Positions 41,080 through 50,349 of a stretch of 64,000 bases of DNA are shown piece by piece. This DNA comes from JAKJGV01 sp964617565 (GTDB taxonomy: Bacteria; Verrucomicrobiota; Kiritimatiellia; CAIQIC01; JAGNIJ01). Position numbers and translations under genes: made by a program. Numbering within the stretch: position 1 is the first letter of the stretch; each line of letters begins with the position of its first letter. The stretch lies in contig CAZTYH010000005.1 in assembly GCA_964617565.1 (NCBI GenBank), positions 3,293-67,292 on the forward strand, read 5' to 3'. The notes beneath the pieces were generated by a model, which was not told the origin of the DNA, searched no databases, and worked only from the letters and a program-made list of their open reading frames with translations.

Positions 41080-41877
41080 ATGGGGTCATGGCTGCTCATT
41101 GCGTTGATTCTCGGATTGGTCGAGGGAGTGACGGAATTTCTCCCGGTTTCGTCTACCGGACACCTGATCCTCGCCGGGAGCCTGCTTCGTTTTGACGGCG
41201 AACTGGCGTCGTCGTTCCAGATATTTATCCAGCTTGGCGCAATCCTGGCCGTGGTCGTTCTGTATCGCCGCCGTTTTGCGCGATTATTTGCAGTACGGGA
41301 TGTGAGCGGCTTTTCCGGTTTTCGCGGGCTTGTTATGCTGGGCTTGACGATGTTGCCTGCTGTTATGCTCGGGCTGATCTTTCACAAGCACATCAAGATG
41401 TACCTTTTCAATCCGTTCAACGTGGCGGCAGGACTGCTGGCGGGAGGCATATGGATCGTGTTGGCGGAACGTTTCCGGTCCCCTCCAAAGGTGGATTCCC
41501 TGGATCGCTTAACATGGCGGCAGGCCCTGGCGATTGGAGTATTCCAATGCCTGGCATTGTGGCCCGGGATGTCGCGGTCGGCATCAACGATCCTGGGAGG
41601 AATGATTGTCGGATTGGATCGCAAAACGGCAGCGGAGTATTCATTCATTGCTGCGGTGCCCCTGATGGCGGCCGCCTGCCTTTTTGACATCGTGAAAAGC
41701 GCTGACCTGTTACAATCGGGAGATATTCTGCCCTTTGCTCTCGGATTCGGAACGGCATTTGTTGCCGCGTTACTCTCGGTGGAATTTCTGGTCAGATTTG
41801 TCAGTCGTCACACATTTATCCCATTTGGTTGGTATCGCATAGGCATTGCCATTCTCGTATTTGTTTTGCTGCGATAG
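41080..41877 (+). CDS. uppP: Undecaprenyl-diphosphatase
   Basis: The product has 265 residues with eight membrane helices. Both signature regions are intact: 'GLVEGVTEFLPVSSTGHLIL' (residues about 11-30, with the catalytic Glu and the SSTGH) and 'ALWPGMSRSASTILGGMIVGL' (about 160-180). The enzyme, also called BacA, dephosphorylates undecaprenyl diphosphate to recycle the lipid carrier for peptidoglycan and other surface glycans. Length is standard. It is the first gene on the plus strand after the divergent permease/SPFH operon, and the sensor kinase gene starts 65 bases further on. Confidence 0.95.
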   Translation: MGSWLLIALILGLVEGVTEFLPVSSTGHLILAGSLLRFDGELASSFQIFIQLGAILAVVVLYRRRFARLFAVRDVSGFSGFRGLVMLGLTMLPAVMLGLIFHKHIKMYLFNPFNVAAGLLAGGIWIVLAERFRSPPKVDSLDRLTWRQALAIGVFQCLALWPGMSRSASTILGGMIVGLDRKTAAEYSFIAAVPLMAAACLFDIVKSADLLQSGDILPFALGFGTAFVAALLSVEFLVRFVSRHTFIPFGWYRIGIAILVFVLLR

Positions 41878-41941
41878 GATTCGTATAAAAAAGCTGAACG
41901 AACCGGGGGGGTGGGGGTATCCGGTTAGAATCGAGGCGGTC

Positions 41942-43099
41942 ATGAAACACGATGCCGAAACGGTCGTTTCGCTTACTTCGTCAGGGGCACGCGTTCAGTT
42001 TGCAATCGGTGTGGCCCTGGTTTCAGTCATTCCACTTCTTGCTTTCTGGTATTTAAGCGCTGCTGCTGAAGCAACTGGCTCTATTGAGTGGAACGGCCAG
42101 GCCGTGGCGGTACTCCTTATCCTCCTGGCGCTGGGTGCGAGCGGGTTTTCCATTCTCAGGAAGTTTCCCGTCAACATTGTCCGGTTGCGTTTCTACCTGG
42201 AGCGCATCATCAAGGGGGAGTTGCCTGAGCATGTGAAGCTGTTGCGCGCGGAAGACGATATCTGCGCCGTGGAGCAATGCCTGAACTTGTTGTTGCGGCA
42301 GTTGCGGGAGCGTTTGGCGCTTCTTCAGACAGAAAAGAAAAGCCTTCAGGAACAACTGTACCAGGCGCAGAAAATGGAGAGTCTGGGTGTCATGGCGGCC
42401 GGCATCGCGCATGACTTCAACAATATCCTGCTCGGAATCCTGACGCATGTGGAGTTGTTGAGCGATGACGCGCCGGAGGAACCGGCGTTCAGGCAGGGGC
42501 TCAAGGAAATCGAGGATTTCGTTCATAGGGCTTCGGAGTTGACGAATCAGATGCTGGTATATGCCGGGCGGGGCCGGTTTGAAATGCAGTCGGTGGATCT
42601 TTCTCACCTGATTCGCGAGTTGAATCCCTTGCTGCTTGCTTCGGTGAGAAAAGAAGTGGATGTCGTGTGTGAGTTGGCGGAAAAACTTCCCTCCGTGATG
42701 GGTGATCCTGTTCAGATTCGACAGATCGTCATGAACCTGGTCATCAACGCGTCGGATGCCATGGGTGAAAAGAGAGGCGTGGTCAAGGTTGCGACACGCG
42801 CTGCGGTCATGTCGCATGAAAACACCAGCAGTTTCGTGCGCGACGGACGGGTGCCCGAAGGTCCCTTCATCTGCGTGGAGGTACGGGATTCGGGTTGTGG
42901 CATGAGCAAGGAACAGGTGGAGAAGGTATTCGATCCTTTCTTTTCCACCAAGCCGAAGGGACGCGGCCTCGGGCTTGCCGTCGTACTCGGCATTGTGAAG
43001 TCGCATAACGGCTTCATCGGGGTGGAAAGCGTGTTGGGGAAGGGAACCTGCTTCCGGGTTTATCTGCCTGTCCCCGATGTCATGCCGGCTCGGGGTTGA
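41942..43099 (+). CDS. Membrane-bound sensor histidine kinase
   Basis: The product has 385 residues from ATG 41942; the frame extends upstream into uppP but ATG 41942 gives a normal N-terminus. Two membrane helices ('FAIGVALVSVIPLLAFWYL' and 'AVAVLLILLALGASGFSIL') enclose only about 20 residues outside, so there is no real sensory domain. A HAMP-like linker and coiled coil ('LRERLALLQTEKKSLQEQLYQAQKMESLG') lead to the H box 'AAGIAHDFNNILLGI', the N box 'QIVMNLVINASDAM', and the G boxes 'VRDSGCGM' and 'GRGLGLAVV'. The kinase would phosphorylate a response regulator not found nearby. Signals from membrane state or partner proteins are possible. Confidence 0.87.
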   Translation: MKHDAETVVSLTSSGARVQFAIGVALVSVIPLLAFWYLSAAAEATGSIEWNGQAVAVLLILLALGASGFSILRKFPVNIVRLRFYLERIIKGELPEHVKLLRAEDDICAVEQCLNLLLRQLRERLALLQTEKKSLQEQLYQAQKMESLGVMAAGIAHDFNNILLGILTHVELLSDDAPEEPAFRQGLKEIEDFVHRASELTNQMLVYAGRGRFEMQSVDLSHLIRELNPLLLASVRKEVDVVCELAEKLPSVMGDPVQIRQIVMNLVINASDAMGEKRGVVKVATRAAVMSHENTSSFVRDGRVPEGPFICVEVRDSGCGMSKEQVEKVFDPFFSTKPKGRGLGLAVVLGIVKSHNGFIGVESVLGKGTCFRVYLPVPDVMPARG

Positions 43100-43135
43100 G
43101 TGACGCGTCCTACCTCGCGACAGCCTGGAAAAGGC

Positions 43136-45397
43136 TCACATCGTGATACGACGCAGGCGCAAAGCATTCGTTACCACCGACACGGAACTGAAGCTCATGG
43201 CCACTCCCGCGAGCATGGGGCTTAAGAGTATGCCGAAAAAGGGATAAAGCAGGCCGGCCGCTACGGGGATGCCGACGGAATTGTAGATAAAGGCAAAGAA
43301 AAGGTTCTGGCGAATGTTGCGCAACACGGCGCGGCTCAGGCGGATCGCCTTGGCAATCCCGCGCAAATCTCCCTTCAGCAGCGTGACGCCCGCCGTATGT
43401 ATAGCAACGTCCGTTCCGGTGGACATGGCGATGCCAACCTGAGCGGCGGCCAATGCCGGCGCATCGTTGATCCCGTCGCCCGCCATAGCCACGATGCGAT
43501 TTTCCGCCCGCAGTTGCTGGACCAATTGATCCTTGTTTTCCGGAAGGATACCTGCGTAAACGCGTTTGATTCCCAGCCGATGGGCGACCTTGTTCGCGGT
43601 GCGCTCCTGGTCGCCTGTTGCGAGGATGATGTCCAGCCCCATATTTCTGAGCGTCTCCATGGCGATGGGGGTTGAATCTTTGACGGGATCCGAGATGCCG
43701 AGTACCCCGGCCATTTGCCCGCCGGCGGAAACGAATACGACCGTCTGTCCTTCGTCCTGCATACGGCCGACAAGCGCTTCGAAAAGGTCCATTCCTGCCA
43801 CGTGATGCTGCTCGAGAAAAAGCCGTTTTCCCGCGCGCACCACTCTCCCCTGTATGCGCCCTTGAACACCACTGCCCGGCACCGCTTCAAAATCTTCCAC
43901 AGGCACCAATCCAATAGCATGTTCGCGCGCATTTTTCGCAATGGCTGATGCAATCGGATGCTCGCTATGCTGCTCAAGTGATGCGGCGAATTGGAGCAGT
44001 TGATTCTCGGTGAAGCCGGTCGCGGGAAGGCACGTCGTAAGACGTGGCCGGCCTTCGGTCAGCGTGCCCGTCTTATCCACAACCAGCGTGTTCACGCTCG
44101 CGAGAACCTCAAGCGCCTCGGCGTCCTTGACGAGGATTCCGTTGCGCGCGCCCTGGCCGACGCCAACCATGATGGACATCGGAGTTGCCAGTCCGAGAGC
44201 GCACGGACAGGCAATAATTAAGACCGCGACCGCGTTGATCAGGCCATACACGAAGCGCGGCTCTGGTCCGAAAAGCATCCAGACTATGAAGGCACATGCC
44301 GCTACGAGCATCACGGCCGGCACGAACCACGCAGCGACGCGGTCCGCGACGCGCTGGATGGGGGCGCGGCTGCGCTGTGCATCGGCCACCAATTGCACGA
44401 TATGCGCAAGCAGGGTGTCACGGCCGACCTTTTCGGCCCGGAACAACAATGTGCCGTTGCCATTGATCGTGCCGGCGGAAAGTTGCGTGCCGCTCGATTT
44501 CTCGACAGGAATGGGCTCGCCGGTGATCATGGATTCATCAACATAACTTCGGCCATCCAGCACGAGGCCGTCCACCGGAATGCGTTCGCCGGGCCGCACC
44601 CGGATTTCTTCTCCGACACGCACGTCTTCCAGGCGAACATCTTCTTCAACGCCATTCACCATTCGATGAGCGATCGAGGGTGTCAGCGATAACAAATCGC
44701 GGATCGCGCTGCCTGTCCGGCTTCGTGCCCGTAATTCAAGCACTTGCCCGAGAAGCACAAGCACGGTGATCATGGCAGCCGATTCGAAATAGATGCCGAC
44801 CCTTCCATGATGATGAAATGATTCAGGAAACAGGCCGGGCGCCAGCATGGCCGCCGCGCTGTAAAAATAGGCCGTCAGCACGCCGATAGCGATCAGCGAA
44901 AACATGTTGAGGTTAAGCGTACGGAAGGATCGAAATCCGCGGAGGAGCAGGGGCCAGCCGGCAATCCAAATGACCGGGGTGCTGAGAAGGAACTGAATCC
45001 AATGCGACAAGGCCGAGTTTGTGAAATGATGGTGATCGAGGCCGGGCCACAGATGGGACATGGCCAACATAAAGACGGGCAGGGTCAGGATCAGGCCGAC
45101 GATGAAGCGACGGGTCATGCTTCGGAGTTCGCCTGTGTCGGAACCGCCCGCTTCAAGGCCGGTCGGCTCAAGGGCCATTCCGCATTTAGGACAGATGTCG
45201 GGAGCATCGCTCTCTACGCCCGGGCACATCGGACAGTAATAAGCCTTGCTTGACGGAACGTGTGGTGTGGGGGCTGGTTCTCCAAGAAATTTCGCGCGAC
45301 AGTGTTCGGAGCAGAAATAATACATCACGCCGTCCTTTTCGGCGCGAATACCGCTTTTTTCGTTCACTTGCATGCTGCATATGGGATCAATCGCCAT
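43136..45397 (-). CDS. copA: Copper-exporting P1B-type ATPase with YHS and metal-ribbon N-terminus
   Basis: The product has 753 residues. The N-terminus has a YHS domain ('DPICSMQV...MYYFCSEHCRAKF', residues about 4-38) and a second cysteine-rich unit ('YYCPMCPGVESDAPDICPKCGMALEP', about 53-78) instead of HMA domains. Six of the eight helices precede the phosphorylation loop. Motifs are 'SMITGEPIPVEK', 'IIACPCALGLATP' with the CPC metal site, 'VVDKTGTLTEG', 'SEHPIASAI' and 'MAGDGINDAPALAAAQVGIAM'. The last helix has 'MSFSSVSVVTNALRLR', the Met/Ser pattern of copper(I) pumps. It exports Cu(I) from the cytoplasm. A -10-like TATAAT lies just upstream. Confidence 0.93.
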   Translation of the reverse strand: MAIDPICSMQVNEKSGIRAEKDGVMYYFCSEHCRAKFLGEPAPTPHVPSSKAYYCPMCPGVESDAPDICPKCGMALEPTGLEAGGSDTGELRSMTRRFIVGLILTLPVFMLAMSHLWPGLDHHHFTNSALSHWIQFLLSTPVIWIAGWPLLLRGFRSFRTLNLNMFSLIAIGVLTAYFYSAAAMLAPGLFPESFHHHGRVGIYFESAAMITVLVLLGQVLELRARSRTGSAIRDLLSLTPSIAHRMVNGVEEDVRLEDVRVGEEIRVRPGERIPVDGLVLDGRSYVDESMITGEPIPVEKSSGTQLSAGTINGNGTLLFRAEKVGRDTLLAHIVQLVADAQRSRAPIQRVADRVAAWFVPAVMLVAACAFIVWMLFGPEPRFVYGLINAVAVLIIACPCALGLATPMSIMVGVGQGARNGILVKDAEALEVLASVNTLVVDKTGTLTEGRPRLTTCLPATGFTENQLLQFAASLEQHSEHPIASAIAKNAREHAIGLVPVEDFEAVPGSGVQGRIQGRVVRAGKRLFLEQHHVAGMDLFEALVGRMQDEGQTVVFVSAGGQMAGVLGISDPVKDSTPIAMETLRNMGLDIILATGDQERTANKVAHRLGIKRVYAGILPENKDQLVQQLRAENRIVAMAGDGINDAPALAAAQVGIAMSTGTDVAIHTAGVTLLKGDLRGIAKAIRLSRAVLRNIRQNLFFAFIYNSVGIPVAAGLLYPFFGILLSPMLAGVAMSFSSVSVVTNALRLRRITM

Positions 45398-45415
45398 GGC
45401 ATCACCGATTTATTA

Positions 45416-45451
45416 ATTATAGCATCTGATTCGACAATCACCACTTGTGGT
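45416..45451 (-). promoter_or_regulatory. Possible copA promoter with small dyad
   Basis: On the minus strand a perfect TATAAT (45421-45416) lies about 19 bases before the copA start. No good -35 box sits 16-18 bases upstream. Instead an inverted repeat, ACCAC-TT-GTGGT (45440-45451), occupies that area, as would suit an activator-dependent promoter. The regulator is not identifiable. Confidence 0.35.
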
Positions 45452-45546
45452 TTCCCGCTTTGTGGTGCGGCATTGTAACGCAGATATCATTCGTCTATAC
45501 TTCTCAACTTCGGGTGCAGCCTGGAAAGTGATGGAAAGGGAAAATA

Positions 45547-45747
45547 ATGAACGATGCCATCCTTTGTCTCTCCGCATTGTTTCTCCTGGCATGGGTCATT
45601 TATCTGAAATACGAGTTGGGCCTTTTGCGCGCGGAGAATGAGAAGCTTGTCGAGAAGCTGAAAAAGCTTGTGCGAACGGTCGGACAGGGGGTTGAAACCG
45701 GTGACGATATGGCGGTCTGGGGGCAGCGTCCACCCTGGTTGAAGTAA
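45547..45747 (+). CDS. Small membrane-anchored coiled-coil protein, unknown
   Basis: The product has 66 residues with AAGGGAAA before the ATG. One hydrophobic helix (residues 3-20, 'DAILCLSALFLLAWVIYL') is followed by a charged heptad-like helix ('ELGLLRAENEKLVEKLKKLVRTVGQGV') and a short tail. It stands between divergent copA and convergent kinase genes. No family is recognised. The amphipathic coiled coil after a membrane anchor suggests a real small protein, but no homologue can be cited from sequence alone. Confidence 0.5.
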   Translation: MNDAILCLSALFLLAWVIYLKYELGLLRAENEKLVEKLKKLVRTVGQGVETGDDMAVWGQRPPWLK

Positions 45748-45761
45748 CCGCGCGGACGGCA

Positions 45762-48700
45762 TTATTTCTGATCGAGCATGTCCCGAACGCGGCGGGCGAG
45801 AGCCTCGTTTGTGAAGGGCTTGAGAATCAGAGGGGTTTTCCCCTGTCCTTCTTCCCTGGACACAAAGGCCGTGTCGGTGAAGCCGGACATGTAGAGTACT
45901 TTGAAGTCTTTCCGGATCTGCATCAATCTCTGGACCAGTTCCTGACCGCCGATATGGGGCATGACAACGTCCGTCAGCACGAGGTCTATCTGTCCTTCGT
46001 GTCGTTCACAGATAAGAAGCGCCTCGCCGCCGTGCCGGGCCTGCAGCACTTTGTAGCCCAGCGATTCCAGGAGCCGGACGGTGAGACGGCGGACGGCTTC
46101 CTCATCTTCCACGACCAGGATCGTCTCCTGTCCGCGGGGAAGTTCGATTCGCTCATAGGCCTGTGATTTTTCTGTGGCGGCTGCAACGGCCGGGAAGTAG
46201 GCGGTAAAAGCGCTGCCTCGATCGGGTGCCGAGTCCACCGTGATGAATCCGTTGAGCTGTTCAACGATGCTGTAAACAATGGAGAGGCCTAGGCCGGTAC
46301 CTTTGCCTTTTTCTTTTGTGGTGAAGAAGGGTTCGAAGCAGCGTTCGTAGATTTCCCGGGACATGCCCATGCCGGTGTCGCGCACCGAGAGAAGAACGTA
46401 ACGGCCGGGCTTCACGCCGGCATGACAGGCGCAGAAATGATCGTTCAAATTCGCGGTGGATGTTTGAATCGTGAGTGTTCCGCCACGCGGCATGGCGTCC
46501 CGCGCATTGATCGCCAGGTTCATGATGATCTGCTCGAGCAAGCCCGTGTCGGCATTGGCAAAACCCATCTCGCTGTCGAGAATCGTGACGAGTTCTATAT
46601 CCTCGCCGAGGGTTCTGCGGAGCAGCTTGTCCATATCCATGACCACGCCGTTGAGCTTGACCGGCCGGGTTTGTACGGCCTGTTTACGACTGAATGTGAG
46701 CAATTGGCGGGTGAGGGCGGCCGCGCGCTCGCCCGCGTTGATCACTTCATCCAGATCATTGGTGAAAGGACTGCCCTCGGGAAGCTCATCCTTAATGAGG
46801 CGGCTGTATCCGAGAATGGAGGTCAGCAGGTTGTTGAAATCGTGAGCGATGCCGCCGGCGAGCCGTCCGATAGCCTCCATTTTCTGGGATTGCCGGAATT
46901 GCTGCTCAAGCTGCATTTCGTGCGTAACGTCGCGCGACGTCGAAACGAAGCCGATAATGCGGCCCGAATCGTCGCGAATGGGGGAAATCGTGGATTCCAC
47001 TTCATAGGCGGCGCCATCCTTCCGGCGATTGGTGAAATGCCCCGACCAGGGCGTTCCCTCAGACAGTTGCCGCCACATGGCTGTGTAGAAATCGCGTGAT
47101 TGTTTTCCACTCTTGAGGATCCGGGGATTTTTACCGAGCGCTTCGCTTCTCGTATATCCGGTCAGCCTTTCAAATGCCGGGTTGACATATTGAATGGCGC
47201 CGGTGGTGTCCGCGATGATGACGGCTTCCGCCTGCTGTTCAACGACCATGGCGAGGCGCCGGATTTCGTGGAGGGCCCGCTGCCGTTCGGTGATATCCTC
47301 GCCGATGCTGGTGACGCCGATGATGGTTCCGTCCGGGGCCCGCAATGGCGTGTTGTTCCATGAGGCCGTTCGCAGTTCGCCGGATCGGGTCAGTATATCG
47401 TTCTCGTGATGGCTGGGGAACCGGCCTTCGGGAGCCAACTGCTTGAACATGGACAGCAATTGCTTGCGTTCCGGCTTGGGAATCATGCATTCGAACCAGC
47501 TTTTTCCGATCAATTCGTCCCGATGCCAACCGGTGATGTTCAACAGAAAATCATTGCAGAAAGTAATTTTGCCTTCCATGTCCAGTGTGACCGCGATGAG
47601 TGCCACGTTGGACAGGGTTTCGCGGAAATGGCGCTCCGACTCAAGCCGCGCCGCTTCTGCGTTCTTCCGTTCGATCAACGCTCCGAGCATGGAGCAGAAA
47701 ATGGCAAGGATTTCCTGCTGCGCTTCATCCATCGGCTTGCGGGTGATGGCGGTGTCGTTCGAGAAAACGCCGATCACCTCGCCGGAAGATTGAATGGGTG
47801 TGATGGCCACCCAGCCCTTGTCGAACCGCACGGGTTGCGTACCGTTCCATTCCGTGTAAGGCTCGGATTTCAGGACCATCTGCCGGTCAGCGGGCTGCAG
47901 CGACTCAAAATGGTTGATCCAGTCCGGGTACGCGGAGAATGTGTGGGAATGTTCGCGGGTCGTTTCGCGTTTCAGATTGGTGCCGTAAGTGCCCCGCAAG
48001 ACATTTTTATCCCGCAGGAATACGGCGCAACGCTCGATATGCAGTTTTGCGCGCGCGAGCTCAACGGCCCGCAGGCACAGCGTGTCTATATCCGCGCTGG
48101 CAAGCATCTCATCCGCGATGCCCACGACGGCGCGGAGCCCGTCGGACAGTTTGCGCTGATGCTCTTCGATGCGCTTGCGCTCAACCACTGCGCCGAAGAG
48201 GGAACAATAGACTGACAGAACCTCCTGCACGGCATCGTCCGGCGCGCGCTTGCTGATAGCCGTGTCATTGCAGAGCACACCCAGAAATTCCTTGCCGGCG
48301 AATATAGGGGTGACAGCCATCCATCCATGACCGAACTCAACCGTCTGGCCGTTTTTCCATTCATGATAAGGCCCTTCCAGAACCAGCGACCGCTTCTGCT
48401 GAGCTTGAAGGGCCTGGAGCCGCGACATCCAGGACTTGGTGGCGGGGAAGAAGTGTCCGAACTCTCTCGTTGTCTTTCCTCGGCGGTCGGTTCCGTAAGT
48501 CCCGCGCAAGGTGTCGCCATCGCGGAGAAAGATGGCGCATCGTTCGACGGCGAGATGCTTCCTGGCGAGTTCTACGCCCCGCCGGTAAAGCGTCTCAAGA
48601 TCCGGGCATCCGATCAGTTCGTCGGCCACCTGGGTGACGGCGCGTAATCCGTCGGACACCGCCTGTCGTCGCGATTCGGTTCGCATGCGATCGAGGATGT

Positions 48701-49610
48701 CGCCGAGCAGCGAGCAAAGCACGCTGACCAATTCCTGCTTAACGGGATCCAGCGGAGAGCCGGTGATGGCGCAGTCGTTCATGAATATGCCGAGTAATTG
48801 ATGCGCCGAAAGAATGGGCGTGAAGGCAACCCGGCCGCTGCCGAACTTGATCACACGACGATTGCGCACTTCGTAGTAAGGGCCCTCGGACACCATCATC
48901 CTTACGCCTTCGGGGTCTATGCTGCGCAGGCGACGCAACCATTCCTCGGGTATTGGGAAGCGGTGAAAATGCTCGTCGGTGATTCGCCCTTTGCGATCGG
49001 TTCCGTAAGTGCCCTGAAGATACGCGCCGTCGCTGAGAAAGATCGCGCAGCGCTCCAATGGCAATCTCTGGCGCGCCGCTTCGACCGCCATGCGGAAAAA
49101 AGCGTCCTCATCCGTATATCCCATGAGACTGTCCGCGATGTGCACCACGGTGCGAAGGCCTGTCGCAAGATTCTGCTGTCTTTCTTCGGCTTGTTTCTGC
49201 TCTGTAATATCCACGAGCGCGAGCTGGTTGCTTTCGGTCTTCGCTCCCGGCTCGCCACGGATGCAGCAACTGGTTATTCGAAGCCATCGTGTCTTTTTGC
49301 CCAGGGTCGAGACGCAGAGTTCGAAGCTTGCCCCGTCGGATCTTTCATCCAGTTGTTTGCGAATCTCGCGTCCGGTCGCGGCATCGCCGAAGAGCGCGTT
49401 CAGGCTCTTGCCAAGCAGTGCTTTGGCCCTTTCGGGCTTGAGGTCGAGCACGGTCATGGCCCCGTCATCAATTCCGAGGACTTTGCCCTTTACCGAAATG
49501 CGAAGCAGGCCGATGCCCGAATGCTTGAGTACTTTCTGAATGGCGGGCGGGGTGTCCGCCCGTGAAAAGGCAACACGGATGTGATTCCTGCCTCTCTTCG
49601 GAGACTTCAT
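45762..49610 (-). CDS. Hybrid sensor histidine kinase with PAS, three tandem GAF, PAS-PAS and receiver domains
   Basis: The product has 1282 residues from ATG 49610; an extension to TTG 49652 is possible. There is no membrane helix, so it is cytoplasmic. Order: PAS (about 20-130); three similar GAF-like modules (about 150-300, 325-475, 500-650), each with 'ERCAIFL.D...L.GTYGTD' and a following 'W...L' block; PAS (about 665-785, 'VALIAVTLDMEGKITFCNDFLL'); PAS (about 795-915, 'AVIIADTTGAIQYVNPAFERLTGYT'). HisKA with 'GRLAGGIAHDFNNLLTSILG' and HATPase with 'RDTGMGMSREIYERCFEPFF' follow. The C-terminal receiver has its phospho-Asp in 'IDLVLTDVVMP'. The triple GAF repeat arose by internal duplication. 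Ligands and output partner are unknown. Confidence 0.88.
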   Translation of the reverse strand: MKSPKRGRNHIRVAFSRADTPPAIQKVLKHSGIGLLRISVKGKVLGIDDGAMTVLDLKPERAKALLGKSLNALFGDAATGREIRKQLDERSDGASFELCVSTLGKKTRWLRITSCCIRGEPGAKTESNQLALVDITEQKQAEERQQNLATGLRTVVHIADSLMGYTDEDAFFRMAVEAARQRLPLERCAIFLSDGAYLQGTYGTDRKGRITDEHFHRFPIPEEWLRRLRSIDPEGVRMMVSEGPYYEVRNRRVIKFGSGRVAFTPILSAHQLLGIFMNDCAITGSPLDPVKQELVSVLCSLLGDILDRMRTESRRQAVSDGLRAVTQVADELIGCPDLETLYRRGVELARKHLAVERCAIFLRDGDTLRGTYGTDRRGKTTREFGHFFPATKSWMSRLQALQAQQKRSLVLEGPYHEWKNGQTVEFGHGWMAVTPIFAGKEFLGVLCNDTAISKRAPDDAVQEVLSVYCSLFGAVVERKRIEEHQRKLSDGLRAVVGIADEMLASADIDTLCLRAVELARAKLHIERCAVFLRDKNVLRGTYGTNLKRETTREHSHTFSAYPDWINHFESLQPADRQMVLKSEPYTEWNGTQPVRFDKGWVAITPIQSSGEVIGVFSNDTAITRKPMDEAQQEILAIFCSMLGALIERKNAEAARLESERHFRETLSNVALIAVTLDMEGKITFCNDFLLNITGWHRDELIGKSWFECMIPKPERKQLLSMFKQLAPEGRFPSHHENDILTRSGELRTASWNNTPLRAPDGTIIGVTSIGEDITERQRALHEIRRLAMVVEQQAEAVIIADTTGAIQYVNPAFERLTGYTRSEALGKNPRILKSGKQSRDFYTAMWRQLSEGTPWSGHFTNRRKDGAAYEVESTISPIRDDSGRIIGFVSTSRDVTHEMQLEQQFRQSQKMEAIGRLAGGIAHDFNNLLTSILGYSRLIKDELPEGSPFTNDLDEVINAGERAAALTRQLLTFSRKQAVQTRPVKLNGVVMDMDKLLRRTLGEDIELVTILDSEMGFANADTGLLEQIIMNLAINARDAMPRGGTLTIQTSTANLNDHFCACHAGVKPGRYVLLSVRDTGMGMSREIYERCFEPFFTTKEKGKGTGLGLSIVYSIVEQLNGFITVDSAPDRGSAFTAYFPAVAAATEKSQAYERIELPRGQETILVVEDEEAVRRLTVRLLESLGYKVLQARHGGEALLICERHEGQIDLVLTDVVMPHIGGQELVQRLMQIRKDFKVLYMSGFTDTAFVSREEGQGKTPLILKPFTNEALARRVRDMLDQK

Positions 49611-49738
49611 GCGCGCCAGTTCCCCTTGTCCATACAAAACCCATCCGGCCAAAGCGGTAAAGAGCCCGCTTCGCGTTGAACGAGGTCTACCTTAGGACAG
49701 ACAGGCGTCGCAGAAAAGCCGAAATATCCGGCATTCCG

Positions 49739-50239
49739 TCATGCCAGTGCTTTCAGCGCTGCATCGTAGTCGGGTTCCTGTGCGATTTCGGGAACCTGCT
49801 GAGCGTGTATGATGACGTTATTTTCGTCGAGCACCAGGACGGCTCTGCTCAAAAGTCCGGCCGTGGGACCATCTGTTATGGTCACACCGTAATCCTTTCC
49901 GAAGCCGGGCGCTCTCATCGTCGAAAGCGTGACGACGTTTTTGAGGTTATTGCTTTGACAGAAACGGGCTTGGGCGAAAGGGAGGTCGGCAGAAATGTTG
50001 ATGAGTACGACATTGGAGAGGTTGCCGATCTCCTTGTTGAATCGTATAGCGGACGTCGCACAAATTCCGGTGTCCAGACTGGATACGATGTTCAGTATCT
50101 TCTTCTTTCCCGCGAATGATTTCAGCGTAACATCCGAGAGATCGCTTGCGGTCAGTTTAAAATCAGGCGCCTTCATGCCTGCAGCCGGAAGCGTTCCGAT
50201 CGTGTGGATTTCCTGTCCCTTCAAGGTAATCGTTGCCAT
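49739..50239 (-). CDS. tpx: Thiol peroxidase (Tpx-type peroxiredoxin)
   Basis: The product has 166 residues. ATG 50239 has GGAGGAGG about 8 bases upstream and was chosen over the frame start at 50278. The peroxidatic cysteine is in 'SSLDTGICATSAIRFNKEI' and the resolving cysteine in 'ADLPFAQARFCQSNNL', as in atypical two-cysteine Tpx enzymes. 'TLPAAGMKAPDFKLTASDL' at the start is the family's N-terminal hairpin. It reduces alkyl hydroperoxides and H2O2 using thioredoxin. It is transcribed divergently from a ferritin gene 150 bases away, a natural pairing of iron storage and peroxide defence. Confidence 0.95.
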   Translation of the reverse strand: MATITLKGQEIHTIGTLPAAGMKAPDFKLTASDLSDVTLKSFAGKKKILNIVSSLDTGICATSAIRFNKEIGNLSNVVLINISADLPFAQARFCQSNNLKNVVTLSTMRAPGFGKDYGVTITDGPTAGLLSRAVLVLDENNVIIHAQQVPEIAQEPDYDAALKALA

Positions 50240-50269
50240 GTCTTGCCTCCTCCAGTTTTCGTGTAAGCG

Positions 50270-50297
50270 AATATACACCGCTCGACATGAATATCAA
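50270..50297 (-). promoter_or_regulatory. Putative tpx promoter
   Basis: On the minus strand TTGATA (50297-50292) and TATATT (50275-50270) are separated by 16 bases. They match the consensus at five and five of six positions. The tpx start codon lies about 31 bases past the -10 box. Confidence 0.55.
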
Positions 50298-50334
50298 ATT
50301 CGCCGCTTTGCACTGGAAGACCGGGCCGGAGTGT

Positions 50335-50349
50335 GTATATTGCATATAC
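50335..50349. promoter_or_regulatory. GTATAT-TGC-ATATAC palindrome upstream of ferritin
   Basis: Perfect 6-bp arms (50335-50340 and 50344-50349) flank a 3-base centre, about 41 bases before the ferritin start codon. The left arm contains TATATT, which could serve as a -10 box for ftn, although the nearest TTGCAC is 22 bases away. An operator for an iron- or peroxide-responsive repressor is a reasonable guess. The sequence does not match the classical Fur box. Confidence 0.4.

Noticed and set aside
41846..41941. N-terminal extension of the sensor kinase into uppP
   Set aside because: The extension reads uppP codons out of frame, and ATG 41942 gives a normal membrane-anchored start.
43122..43136. 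Terminator between the sensor kinase and copA
   Set aside because: The AGCCT/AGGCT stem is only 5 bp with no T run, and its end overlaps the copA stop codon.
47406..48215. 269-codon open frame on the plus strand
   Set aside because: Shadow of the hybrid kinase. The kinase frame has intact domains over the same bases.
50335..50349. Fur box
   Set aside because: The dyad GTATAT-TGC-ATATAC does not match the GATAATGATAATCATTATC pattern.
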